From Parundibacterium terreum (GTDB lineage Bacteria > Pseudomonadota > Gammaproteobacteria > Burkholderiales > Burkholderiaceae_D): a stretch of DNA of 64,000 nucleotides. How positions within the stretch are numbered: position 1 is the first letter of the stretch; every line of letters starts with the position of its first letter. The stretch lies in NCBI RefSeq assembly GCF_014636315.1, contig NZ_BMED01000008.1:1-64000 (forward strand), given 5' to 3'. The notes beneath the pieces are model-generated. The model worked only from the letters and a program-made list of their open reading frames with translations, did not search any database and was not told the DNA's origin. Below, one piece after another: positions 1 to 8,500 of this stretch. The translations under genes were made by a program, and so were the position numbers.

Positions 1-219
1 TGCTTCGGCGGCGGAGTAGGCGTGCAGGAAACTCAGGGCGCGGTGCTGGATTTCCAGGCTGCCCAGTGCAAAGGTCGTCGCCGAATGCACGTCGGGATCG
101 TCGTCTATTATCATGATCCGCCACGTGAGTTGTGGCCTTGCAGCTACCGAAGGCTCATTGGCCTCTGGTTCGTCCAGGAAAACGAGGTCATCTTCCGAAG
201 AGTGGATCATTGCGTTCAT
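1..219 (-). CDS. Response regulator (DUF3369-type), N-terminal fragment
   Basis: Only the first 73 codons are in the window; the gene runs off the left edge. Read on the minus strand it begins MNAMIHSSEDDLVFLDEP, then reaches ITWRIMIIDDDPDVHSAT-like residues with the acidic DDD of a receiver domain and the FLHAYSAAEA stretch. That layout (short acidic leader, then receiver) is what I know from DUF3369-type response regulators in Betaproteobacteria, which pair with a histidine kinase. A GGAG lies upstream of the chosen ATG; a second ATG three codons in is also possible. The output domain cannot be seen. Confidence 0.75.
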   Translation of the reverse strand, partial: MNAMIHSSEDDLVFLDEPEANEPSVAARPQLTWRIMIIDDDPDVHSATTFALGSLEIQHRALSFLHAYSAAEA

Positions 220-578
220 CTGATGTGCGACTCCATAAATGGACTTATCTTTCTTTTCACAGATGCTGACGAAAAATTAAGGGTCTTCTTATATTTATTT
301 AATGAGTAAAACAGTTGAGCAAACAAACAGCCTGATTTTAGCGATGGTAACGATTGTAGCGAGTGTAGCTGCGCTTCAGTAGGCTTTCGAGGAGTATAAA
401 ACAAGATTACCAAAAGAAAACATCAGAAATCGTGGCTTGCACAGATAATTGGCGAATTTAATTCTTTAATTCACAAGCTTTTGTTGGATTGCCGCAGTTT
501 CTTTGCCGTCTATGCACCCCTATCGCTGTTAGAATTGTATGAATCCTGCCTATTGGCCTAATCATTACCGCATATTTT
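220..578. other. Divergent intergenic region
   Basis: This 359-base AT-rich gap separates the minus-strand response regulator from plus-strand aroC and must hold promoters for both. I see no convincing ORF, hairpin or RNA gene in it. Confidence 0.5.
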
Positions 579-1658
579 ATGTCTGGCAACACTTTTGGAA
601 CGCTTTTTACCGTAACAACCTTTGGTGAGTCTCACGGTCCTGCAATCGGCTGCGTCATTGACGGCTGCCCACCCGGCATGGAGCTATCCGCTGCCGATAT
701 TCAAGGCGATCTGGACCGGCGCAAGCCCGGCACTTCGCGCCACGTCACGCAAAGACAAGAGCCCGATACCGTAGAAATCCTGTCCGGTATTTACGAGGGT
801 AAAACCACCGGCACCCCGATCGCGCTGCTGATCCGCAATCAGGATCAGCGCAGCAAGGATTACGGCAACATCGTCGAGACCTTCCGCCCCGGCCACGCCG
901 ACTATACGTATTGGCACAAATACGGCATCCGCGACCCGCGCGGCGGCGGCCGTTCTTCCGCGCGTTTGACTGCGCCTGTGGTCGGCGCGGGCGCAGTAGC
1001 CAAGAAGTGGCTGCAGCAGCAATACGGCACTGTGTTTTCCGGCGGCATGAGCCAGCTTGGGAACATAGAGATCCCCTTCCAGTCCTGGGAGCACGTCAAG
1101 GACAATCCTTTCTTTGCGCCAACTGCAGATGCGGCCTTGATCGCGCAACTGGAAGATTACATGGATGCGCTGCGCAAGGATGGCGATTCCATCGGCGCTA
1201 AGATAGATATTGTTGCCAGCAACGTGCCGGTAGGCCTCGGTGAACCCATCTACGACAAGCTGGATGCCGATATTGCGTATGCAATGATGGGCATCAATGC
1301 CGTCAAAGGCGTGGAAATCGGTGCCGGTTTCAAATCCGTTGCGCAACGCGGTTCAGAGCACGGCGATGAAATTACACCGGAAGGCTTTGTCGGAAATAAT
1401 GCCGGCGGCGTACTGGGCGGCATTTCCACAGGCCAGGATATTACTGTTTCCATCGCCATCAAGCCGACTTCTTCCATTCGCATCCCGCGCCGCTCCATCG
1501 ATAAAAACGGCAATCCTGTCATGGTGGAGACCTTCGGCCGCCACGACCCTTGCGTCGGCATTCGTGCCACGCCGATCGCAGAAGCGATGCTCGCCCTGGT
1601 GTTGATGGACCATGCGCTGAGACATAGGGCGCAGTGTGGCGATGTGAAGCTGGGATAA
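579..1658 (+). CDS. aroC: Chorismate synthase
   Basis: Catalyses the last step of the shikimate pathway, 5-enolpyruvylshikimate-3-phosphate to chorismate, in the cytoplasm with reduced FMN. The 359-residue length is normal for the family. The FMN-binding signatures are present: GESHG at residues 16-20, the RPGHADYTY stretch near 104, and GGRSSARLT near 123, followed by a C-terminal FGRHDPCVGIR block. The ATG gives the canonical MSGNTFG start. A hairpin with a 9-base stem lies just behind the stop codon. The next gene, an MFS transporter, is 90 bases downstream and may be cotranscribed. Confidence 0.97.
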   Translation: MSGNTFGTLFTVTTFGESHGPAIGCVIDGCPPGMELSAADIQGDLDRRKPGTSRHVTQRQEPDTVEILSGIYEGKTTGTPIALLIRNQDQRSKDYGNIVETFRPGHADYTYWHKYGIRDPRGGGRSSARLTAPVVGAGAVAKKWLQQQYGTVFSGGMSQLGNIEIPFQSWEHVKDNPFFAPTADAALIAQLEDYMDALRKDGDSIGAKIDIVASNVPVGLGEPIYDKLDADIAYAMMGINAVKGVEIGAGFKSVAQRGSEHGDEITPEGFVGNNAGGVLGGISTGQDITVSIAIKPTSSIRIPRRSIDKNGNPVMVETFGRHDPCVGIRATPIAEAMLALVLMDHALRHRAQCGDVKLG

Positions 1659-1664
1659 TGTAAG

Positions 1665-1688
1665 GACAAGCGCCGGCATGCGCTTGTC
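1665..1688 (+). terminator. Stem-loop behind aroC
   Basis: Perfect 9-bp inverted repeat GACAAGCGC / GCGCTTGTC with a 6-base loop, 7 bases after the aroC stop. There is no U-run behind it, so it may be a 3'-end-protecting or weak terminator hairpin rather than a classic intrinsic terminator. Confidence 0.45.
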
Positions 1689-1748
1689 TGAAGTAAAGCC
1701 CCTTTAGCTCCTTGCTCCACTTTTTCCGCTGTCCTATTCGTTGATCCG

Positions 1749-2933
1749 ATGAATGTTCCACGCCGCGCCTGGCCGCAGCAATCCTTCCAGTTCGCACTGT
1801 TTTTCTTTGCCTATTACGGCTATACCGGCATTTTTACGCCGTATGCCAGCCTGTATTTTGCTGACAAGGGCATGACAGTCGCACAGATTGGCGTGCTGAT
1901 GTCGCTGATGCAGGTGATGCGCATCTTCGGCCCTAATTTTTGGGGCTGGGTTGCCGACTATACGCAAAAGCGTGTGCTGGTATTGCGCCTGATGGCGCTG
2001 GGCGCAACGATTTCTGTCGGCGGCCTGTTCTTTGGCCAGACCTTTGCCGCCTTCTTTATCGTGATGGTGCTGATCAACACTTTCACCAGCCCGCAGGGTC
2101 CCTTGTCGGAAGCATTGATGCTGGCCGAGATGCGTGGCGACCTCACTTATTACGGCAAGCTGCGCCTGTGGGGATCGATAGGGTTTGTCGTAACGCTGAT
2201 GCTGGTGGGGCAGGTTCTGGATTGGATAGGCATCGCGCGCATGCCGTGGATGGCCATGCTGTTGCTGGGGATAGCCTGGTGCGCCAGCATGCGCATCAAG
2301 CAGAGCGTGCAAGGGGCTTCCCGTAGCCAGGCTCCGTCCATGGCGCATTTGCTGCGGCGGCGAGAGGTCTGGGCATTTTTTATTTCCTGCTTCCTGATGG
2401 TGGCCGCACATGCTTCGCTGTATGTGTACTACTCGCTGTACCTAGCGCAACTAGGCATGAGCAAGGGAAGCATCGCCTTCATGTGGACTTTGGGAGTGCT
2501 GGCAGAAATTCTGTTCTTTTATTATCAGGCGCCCATCTTCAAGCGCTTTGGGATCCGGGCGCTGATGCTGCTGGGTTTTGCAGTGGCCATCATTCGTTTT
2601 GCCATGATAGGCTGGGGTGCGCAGTCTTTTGCCATTCTGGTGTTTGCGCAACTGCTGCACGCCTTCAGTTTTGCGGCCCACAATTCGGCAGCCGTAATGA
2701 CGATACAGCAATGGTTTTCCGGCCCCTTGCAGGCGCGCGGGCAAGCCTTGTTTATCAGCATCTCCTATGGGCTGGGCGGAACCCTGGGTGGCTTGCTGCT
2801 GACACTCATCTGGGAAGGTCTTGGGCCGCAGGCTGTCTACTATGCGGCGTCCGTCTTCGCTGTTGCCGGATTGTTATCCGCGTGTTTGTACTTCCGTTGG
2901 CAGGCGCATGCAAGCAACAGCCTTGCATCCTGA
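1749..2933 (+). CDS. MFS transporter, HcaT/3-phenylpropionate-permease-like
   Basis: Integral inner-membrane protein of 394 residues with about 12 hydrophobic segments, the size of a major facilitator superfamily carrier. The N-terminus (SFQFALFFFAYYGYTGIF, then YASLYFADKGMTVAQIGVLM) and the GWVADYTQKR loop after the second segment match the MFS_1-like/HcaT branch (3-phenylpropionate permease type). The substrate cannot be read from the sequence, and in Burkholderiales members of this branch sit in many contexts. It lies between aroC and leuC on the same strand, with no link to either pathway apparent. Confidence 0.85.
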   Translation: MNVPRRAWPQQSFQFALFFFAYYGYTGIFTPYASLYFADKGMTVAQIGVLMSLMQVMRIFGPNFWGWVADYTQKRVLVLRLMALGATISVGGLFFGQTFAAFFIVMVLINTFTSPQGPLSEALMLAEMRGDLTYYGKLRLWGSIGFVVTLMLVGQVLDWIGIARMPWMAMLLLGIAWCASMRIKQSVQGASRSQAPSMAHLLRRREVWAFFISCFLMVAAHASLYVYYSLYLAQLGMSKGSIAFMWTLGVLAEILFFYYQAPIFKRFGIRALMLLGFAVAIIRFAMIGWGAQSFAILVFAQLLHAFSFAAHNSAAVMTIQQWFSGPLQARGQALFISISYGLGGTLGGLLLTLIWEGLGPQAVYYAASVFAVAGLLSACLYFRWQAHASNSLAS

Positions 2934-3199
2934 GTTGCGGGTACCATAGGTTTCCCCGCAGCAGTATCTCCATTTTGGTGCGTGCCTGAATCGGCAGCTG
3001 AATAAAAACCGGCCAAAATCCAAGTTTGTTTGAATTTTCTGATGAAAATTCGGCGTTTAATAGTCTTCCTGATTTTTTATCTTGAAAAATGTGTGCCCAA
3101 CTTGGCTTTTGGCGTGGTTCTGCGCTGCACAATTGTGGCATAATCAAGAGCTAAATTCAGCAGTACGCACTATTTACGCACTATTTCAGGTTGCAGATC
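2934..3199 (+). promoter_or_regulatory. Upstream region of the leuCDB operon
   Basis: 266 bases without a gene. It contains a perfect 8-bp inverted repeat, GAATTTTC TGAT GAAAATTC, at 3032-3051, which could be an operator, and a CATAAT box at 3139-3144 that could be a -10 element for leuC. No leucine-rich leader peptide is visible, so classical leucine attenuation is not supported. Confidence 0.35.
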
Positions 3200-4603
3200 A
3201 TGCTTAAAACGCTTTACGACAAACTTTGGGAATCCCATGTGGTGCATGCGGATGAAGACGGCACCTCCATCTTATATATAGACAGGCACCTATTGCACGA
3301 AGTGACCAGCCCACAAGCCTTTGAAGGCCTGAAGCTGGCTGGCCGTACGCCGTGGCGCAATTCCGCCAACCTGATGGTTGCTGACCACAATGTGCCGACC
3401 ACCAACCGTATCAATGGCATCGAAGATCCTACCTCGCGCCTGCAGGTGGAGACTCTGGATGCCAATGCGAAAACTTATGACCTGACCTATTTCAGCATGG
3501 CCGACAAGCGCCAGGGCATCGTGCATGTGATCGGACCGGAGCAGGGGGCAACCCTGCCGGGCATGACAGTCGTTTGCGGCGACTCTCATACTTCGACCCA
3601 TGGCGCGTTTGCCTGTCTGGCGCATGGTATAGGCACATCTGAAGTTGAGCATGTGCTGGCAACGCAGACCCTGCTGGCAAAAAAATCGAAATCCATGCTG
3701 GTGCAAGTTGACGGTGTAATGCCTGCCGGCGTCACTGCCAAGGATATCGTGCTGGCCATCATTGGCAAAATAGGCACCGCAGGCGGCACGGGCTATGCAA
3801 TTGAATTTGCCGGCTCCACAATACGCAGCCTATCCATGGAAGGCCGCATGACGGTCTGCAATATGGCTATCGAGGCGGGCGCGCGCGCCGGCATGATCGC
3901 TGTTGACCAGACTACTATCGACTACGTAAAGGGACGTCCGTTTTCTCCGGTCGGCCCGCACTGGGATCGCGCTGTGGAATACTGGCGCACCTTGCACACC
4001 GATGCTGGCGCAAAGTTCGATATGGTGGTTACCTTGAACGCTGCGGAAATTACCCCGCAAGTCACCTGGGGCACTTCGCCGGAAATGGTGGTATCGGTAG
4101 AGGGCCGCGTTCCTGATCCTGACAAGGAAAAAGATGCGGTCAAGCGCGATGCGATGGAAAAGGCGCTGGTGTACATGGCGCTGAAACCCAACACTGCGAT
4201 CTCCGACATCCGTATCGACAAAGTGTTTATCGGCTCCTGCACCAACTCGCGCATAGAAGATTTGCGCGCCGCCGCGGCGGTAGTGCGCGGCAAATATCGT
4301 GCATCAAATGTGAAGCTGGCGATGGTCGTTCCGGGCTCCGGCCTGGTCAAGGACCAGGCAGAGCGTGAAGGCCTGGACAAGATATTCCGCGACGCCGGTT
4401 TTGAATGGCGCGAACCGGGTTGTTCGATGTGCCTGGCAATGAATGCCGACAGGCTGGAGCCGGGTGAGCGCTGCGCTTCGACGTCCAACCGTAATTTTGA
4501 AGGCAGGCAAGGGCAGGGCGGGCGTACCCACCTGGTGTCGCCTGCAATGGCCGCAGCAGCAGGGATCGCGGGCCATTTTGTCGATGTGCGTGGCGTACGC
4601 TAA
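3200..4603 (+). CDS. leuC: 3-isopropylmalate dehydratase, large subunit
   Basis: Aconitase-family subunit that with LeuD isomerises 2-isopropylmalate to 3-isopropylmalate in leucine synthesis. The 467-residue protein carries the three cluster cysteines: GSCTNSRIEDL and, further on, PGCSMCLAMN. The ATG at 3200 gives the family-typical MLKTLYDKLW start and has AGGTTGCAG upstream; a TTG three codons earlier is unlikely. The gene leads leuC-entericidin-leuD-leuB, all on the plus strand. Confidence 0.97.
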   Translation: MLKTLYDKLWESHVVHADEDGTSILYIDRHLLHEVTSPQAFEGLKLAGRTPWRNSANLMVADHNVPTTNRINGIEDPTSRLQVETLDANAKTYDLTYFSMADKRQGIVHVIGPEQGATLPGMTVVCGDSHTSTHGAFACLAHGIGTSEVEHVLATQTLLAKKSKSMLVQVDGVMPAGVTAKDIVLAIIGKIGTAGGTGYAIEFAGSTIRSLSMEGRMTVCNMAIEAGARAGMIAVDQTTIDYVKGRPFSPVGPHWDRAVEYWRTLHTDAGAKFDMVVTLNAAEITPQVTWGTSPEMVVSVEGRVPDPDKEKDAVKRDAMEKALVYMALKPNTAISDIRIDKVFIGSCTNSRIEDLRAAAAVVRGKYRASNVKLAMVVPGSGLVKDQAEREGLDKIFRDAGFEWREPGCSMCLAMNADRLEPGERCASTSNRNFEGRQGQGGRTHLVSPAMAAAAGIAGHFVDVRGVR

Positions 4604-4660
4604 TAGAAAATCGCTGGTTGTTGAAGTTAAAAAAATAGAAATCTGAAAAAAGGAATTCAC

Positions 4661-4783
4661 ATGAAAAAGCTCTGGATGTTGGGATTGTGTGTATTTGTGC
4701 TAGCCGGCTGCAATACCGTACAAGGTATTGGCAAGGACGTGAAACGGGCCGGTGAGGCAGTTGAAAGTGTCGGCAAAAAATAA
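4661..4783 (+). CDS. Entericidin A/B-like small lipoprotein
   Basis: A 40-residue lipoprotein precursor: MKKLWMLGLCVFVLAGC is a signal peptide ending in a lipobox (LAGC), followed by NTVQGIGKDVKRAGEAVESVGKK-type sequence in which the GxGKDVxxAGxA pattern marks entericidins. AGGAA sits 7 bases before the ATG. Entericidins are envelope lipoproteins described as a toxin/antidote pair in E. coli; a lone copy such as this one has no proven role. It lies inside the leucine operon between leuC and leuD, 9 bases before leuD, an arrangement I recall from several Burkholderiales. Confidence 0.88.
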   Translation: MKKLWMLGLCVFVLAGCNTVQGIGKDVKRAGEAVESVGKK

Positions 4784-4792
4784 AGTGTGAGC

Positions 4793-5440
4793 ATGGAAAA
4801 ATTTACTGTACTTGATGGCCTGGTTGCCCCTATGGACAGGGCAAACGTGGATACCGATGCCATCATACCCAAGCAATTCCTGAAATCGATACAGCGCACC
4901 GGCTTTGGCCCCAACCTGTTTGATGAGTGGCGCTATCTGGATCATGGTGAGCCGGGCGTGGACAATAGCAAGCGTCCGTTGAATCCTGATTTCGTGCTGA
5001 ACCAGCCGCGCTATCAGGGCGCATCGATACTGCTGACCCGCAAAAACTTCGGTTGCGGTTCTTCCCGCGAGCATGCGCCGTGGGCGCTGGACCAGTATGG
5101 CTTCCGCGCGGTAATCGCTCCCAGTTTTGCCGATATCTTTTTCAATAACTGCTTCAAGAACGGCTTGTTGCCTATCGTTCTGACGGAGCAGCAGGTGGAT
5201 GACTTGTTCAGTCAGGTGAAAGCGTTTCCTGGCTTCCGCCTGATCGTTGATCTGGAGAAGCAGGTTGTGACTACTTCCAATGGCAGCGTCAGCTATCCGT
5301 TTGAAGTGGATACCTTCCGCAAATATTGCCTGCTCAACGGTCTGGATGATATCGGCCTGACGTTGCGCCAGTCGGACAAGATACGCGCATTTGAAGAGCG
5401 CCATCTGGCGACGCAGCCATGGCTCGCAAACACGATCTGA
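4793..5440 (+). CDS. leuD: 3-isopropylmalate dehydratase, small subunit
   Basis: Small (swivel-domain) subunit of isopropylmalate isomerase, partner of LeuC. 215 residues from the ATG; a GTG two codons earlier (4787) is an alternative. Signature blocks present: VDTDAIIPKQFL near the N-terminus and FGCGSSREHAPWAL near residue 80. It follows the entericidin gene by 9 bases and precedes leuB by 57 bases. Confidence 0.97.
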   Translation: MEKFTVLDGLVAPMDRANVDTDAIIPKQFLKSIQRTGFGPNLFDEWRYLDHGEPGVDNSKRPLNPDFVLNQPRYQGASILLTRKNFGCGSSREHAPWALDQYGFRAVIAPSFADIFFNNCFKNGLLPIVLTEQQVDDLFSQVKAFPGFRLIVDLEKQVVTTSNGSVSYPFEVDTFRKYCLLNGLDDIGLTLRQSDKIRAFEERHLATQPWLANTI

Positions 5441-5497
5441 GTTGATCTGATTTGGTCTGATTATTTGCTACCTTCCTTTTTTGAAGCTTGTCTATAA

Positions 5498-6568
5498 ATG
5501 AAAATCGCAATTTTGCCGGGTGACGGCATAGGTCCGGAAATTATCGAGCAGGCCGTCAAGGTGTTGAATACCCTTGGCGAGTCCTTTGAAATGGAATCGG
5601 CTCCAGTCGGCGGTGCCGGTTATGCTGCACACGGGCATCCGCTGCCGGAAGCAACCCTGAAGCTGGCGCAAGAAGCAGACGCGGTCTTGTTCGGTGCGGT
5701 TGGAGACTGGAAATACGATACGCTGGAGCGCTCCTTGCGCCCCGAGCAAGCTATCCTGGGTTTGCGCAAGAACCTGGGCCTGTTCGCCAATTTGCGTCCG
5801 GCGATTTTGTATCCGGAACTGGCCGGTGCTTCAACATTGAAACCGGAAGTCGTTTCCGGCCTGGATATCCTGATCATCCGCGAACTGACCGGCGACATTT
5901 ACTTCGGCCAGCCACGCGGCGTGCGTGAGGCGCCGGATGGTCCTTTCAAGGGACAGCGCGAAGGTTTCGATACGATGCGCTACGCGGAGGGTGAGATACG
6001 GCGCATTGCCCACGTCGCTTTCCAGGCAGCGCAAAAACGGGACAAGCGCCTGACCAGCGTCGACAAGGCCAATGTGCTGGAAACTTTCCAGTTCTGGAAG
6101 GACATCGTTACCGATGTGCACAAAGAATATCCAGACGTAGCGCTGGATCATATGTATGTGGATAACGCGGCGATGCAATTGGTGCGCGCGCCGAAGAAAT
6201 TCGACGTGATGGTGACCGGCAATATGTTCGGCGACATCCTGTCCGATGCGGCGGCGATGCTGACCGGTTCCATCGGCATGCTGCCCTCCGCTTCGCTGGA
6301 TGCGAACAACAAGGGCCTGTATGAGCCGTCGCACGGCTCGGCTCCGGATATCGCCGGTAAAGGCGTGGCCAATCCGTTGGCGACAATCCTGTCGGCAGCG
6401 ATGATGTTGCGTTACTCGCTGGGCAAGGCGGAGCAGGCGGACCGTATCGAGAATGCGGTCAAGAAAGTATTGGCGCAAGGCTTGCGTACGCCGGATATTT
6501 ATGAGGCTGGTACCACCAAGGTCGGTACGGCCGAAATGGGTGAGGCGGTAGTAAAGGCTTTAGGATAG
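5498..6568 (+). CDS. leuB: 3-isopropylmalate dehydrogenase
   Basis: NAD-dependent oxidative decarboxylation of 3-isopropylmalate, third step of leucine synthesis. The 356-residue length is typical. Visible motifs: LPGDGIGPEI at the N-terminus, the ELTGDIYFG substrate region, DKANVLETFQFWKDI, and EPSHGSAPDIAGKGVANP for NAD binding. Last gene of the leu cluster; asd follows 201 bases downstream on the same strand. Confidence 0.97.
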   Translation: MKIAILPGDGIGPEIIEQAVKVLNTLGESFEMESAPVGGAGYAAHGHPLPEATLKLAQEADAVLFGAVGDWKYDTLERSLRPEQAILGLRKNLGLFANLRPAILYPELAGASTLKPEVVSGLDILIIRELTGDIYFGQPRGVREAPDGPFKGQREGFDTMRYAEGEIRRIAHVAFQAAQKRDKRLTSVDKANVLETFQFWKDIVTDVHKEYPDVALDHMYVDNAAMQLVRAPKKFDVMVTGNMFGDILSDAAAMLTGSIGMLPSASLDANNKGLYEPSHGSAPDIAGKGVANPLATILSAAMMLRYSLGKAEQADRIENAVKKVLAQGLRTPDIYEAGTTKVGTAEMGEAVVKALG

Positions 6569-6769
6569 TTTTTGTAGGTGAAGCCTGTTTAAGATCTGTA
6601 GCGAACGGCTGTCAGCGGGGTGAGGAGCAGCACAGAAAGCGGAGCGTACATAAAGGTAATAAGGGTACGTGAGCATTTCGAGGAGTGCGTGAGCCTCGGT
6701 CATGGCCGCGCAGTAAGAGATTAGACAGGTTTTGGAGGGCAGGGGCGTCCTGCGAGTGTTTAGGGAAAG

Positions 6770-7900
6770 ATGATGAAACTAGTAGGTCTGGTAGGTTGGC
6801 GTGGAATGGTGGGTTCCGTACTGCTGCAACGCATGCAGGAAGAAGGTGATTTCGATCATATTGAACCCGTGTTTTTTTCAACTTCCAATACAGGCGGCGC
6901 AGCCCCTGCAATGGCCAAGAATGAAAAGACATTGAAAGACGCGAATGATATTGATGCATTGAAGAAGTGCGACATTATTATTACCTGCCAGGGCGGTGAC
7001 TACACGACGGAAATTTTCCCTAAATTGCGCGCATCCGGCTGGGATGGCTACTGGATAGACGCGGCTTCCACGCTGCGCATGAAAGACGATGCCATCATTG
7101 TTCTGGATCCGGTCAATCTGGACGTGATCAAAAGCGCACTGAGCCGCGGCGTTAAAAATTACATCGGCGGTAATTGCACAGTATCTTGCATGCTGATGGG
7201 CCTGGGTGGCTTGTTCCAGCACAATCTGGTGGACTGGATGAGCTCCATGACGTATCAGGCAGCTTCCGGCGGTGGTGCGCAGCATATGCGTGAACTGCTG
7301 ACCCAGTTCGGCAGCATCAATGCCGAGGTGAAGGCGCTGCTGGATAATCCTGCAGCGGCCATCCTGGAAATAGATCGCAAAGTATTGGCAAAACAGCACT
7401 CTCTGACTGCCGACGAAACCAAGCAATTCGGCGTGCCGCTGGCCGGCAACCTGATCCCCTGGATAGACAAGGATCTGGGTAATGGCGTTTCCAAGGAAGA
7501 GTGGAAAGCCGGTGCAGAGACCAACAAGATACTCGGCTTGGGTGAAGCTTTCGGCAATCAGGCAATTCCAGTTGATGGCCTGTGCATTCGCATTGGCGCC
7601 ATGCGCTGCCATTCTCAGGCTTTGACAATCAAGCTGAAAAAAGACGTGCCTCTGGACGAAATTAACGACATCATCGCCAGCAACAACCAGTGGGTGAAGG
7701 TAGTTCCTAACGATAGGGAATCGTCGATGAAGGATCTGACGCCAGCTGCAGTCACCGGCAGCCTGACGATTCCGGTAGGCCGCCTGCGCAAGATGCAAAT
7801 GGGCGGTGAGTACCTGTCAGCGTTTACTGTCGGCGATCAATTGCTGTGGGGTGCGGCAGAACCTTTGCGCCGCATGCTGCGCATTCTGATAGCAGATTAA
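6770..7900 (+). CDS. asd: Aspartate-semialdehyde dehydrogenase
   Basis: NADP-dependent reduction of aspartyl phosphate to aspartate semialdehyde, the branch point for lysine, threonine, methionine and diaminopimelate. 376 residues, of the long E. coli-like class. The N-terminal GLVGWRGMVGSVLLQRM is the nucleotide-binding loop and the catalytic cysteine lies in GGNCTVSCM near residue 135. Two adjacent ATGs (6770 and 6773) are possible starts, with AGGGAAAG upstream. A strong terminator follows at 7927. Confidence 0.97.
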   Translation: MMKLVGLVGWRGMVGSVLLQRMQEEGDFDHIEPVFFSTSNTGGAAPAMAKNEKTLKDANDIDALKKCDIIITCQGGDYTTEIFPKLRASGWDGYWIDAASTLRMKDDAIIVLDPVNLDVIKSALSRGVKNYIGGNCTVSCMLMGLGGLFQHNLVDWMSSMTYQAASGGGAQHMRELLTQFGSINAEVKALLDNPAAAILEIDRKVLAKQHSLTADETKQFGVPLAGNLIPWIDKDLGNGVSKEEWKAGAETNKILGLGEAFGNQAIPVDGLCIRIGAMRCHSQALTIKLKKDVPLDEINDIIASNNQWVKVVPNDRESSMKDLTPAAVTGSLTIPVGRLRKMQMGGEYLSAFTVGDQLLWGAAEPLRRMLRILIAD

Positions 7901-7926
7901 TAATCAGCGTAGATATTTGTGCATCG

Positions 7927-7954
7927 AAGAGGAGTGATTCGTCACTCTTTTTTT
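7927..7954 (+). terminator. Intrinsic terminator behind asd
   Basis: Stem GAGTGA / TCACTC closed by the stable UUCG tetraloop and followed by seven T; flanking A and T bases extend the stem. It lies 27 bases after the asd stop codon. Confidence 0.9.
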
Positions 7955-8500
7955 GTTTTCAGGGGTCAATGTTTACCTGAAATGCGACAAAGTAGGCTGA
8001 GAAAGGACCTTAGTCCTCTACTTTTCATTGTCAAACGGCAACAAGGATTTATACTATAGGCAGAACCCATTTCATAAATAGCATCGGCTGTTATTTATGA
8101 AATGAGTTCCACCTTACCCGGATTTGTTGCGAAATTGGCTGAACGCATAAGATGGATCAATGCAGCGCTTCGGCTCTCGGGTAATCTGGCAACAGCTTCT
8201 CGGGCCCTTAATGTATTTACCATAACAGTAAATAGAGTTAAGCTTGCGGGGCTAGGTGGCTGGTGTTATCTTGAAATAAGTGTCACTTGGCCGTTCATGA
8301 CAGCTAATGATCGGGCTTAAGCGGGTGGCGCTTGTCAAGAGACGATAATGTAAGAGTGGCGCATTTGTGGGCAAGTACTCACATGGATTGCGACACATGA
8401 CCCCGGTTACAGGCACGTCAGGGTTTGGCAACAAATTCTGGCAGCAGGTGCAATGTAATCGCCGTACTTAACAGTATTCGAGTATCCCTATTTCCCAAAA
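7955..8500. other. Intergenic region between asd and fimV
   Basis: About 550 bases with no convincing gene. It holds a long inverted repeat at 8068-8104 (described separately) and presumably the fimV promoter. A 72-codon ORF at 8102-8320 has no Shine-Dalgarno sequence and no protein-like features. Confidence 0.5.
8068..8104. repeat. 13-bp perfect inverted repeat
   Basis: CATTTCATAAATA and its exact reverse complement are separated by 11 bases (GCATCGGCTGT region). After a one-base mismatch, GAAC/GTTC extend the pairing. It is AT-rich without a U-run, so it reads more like a regulator binding site or the stem of a small RNA than a terminator. Confidence 0.6.

Noticed and set aside
8102..8320. 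72-codon ORF between asd and fimV
   Set aside because: Starts inside the inverted repeat, no Shine-Dalgarno sequence, no recognisable features.
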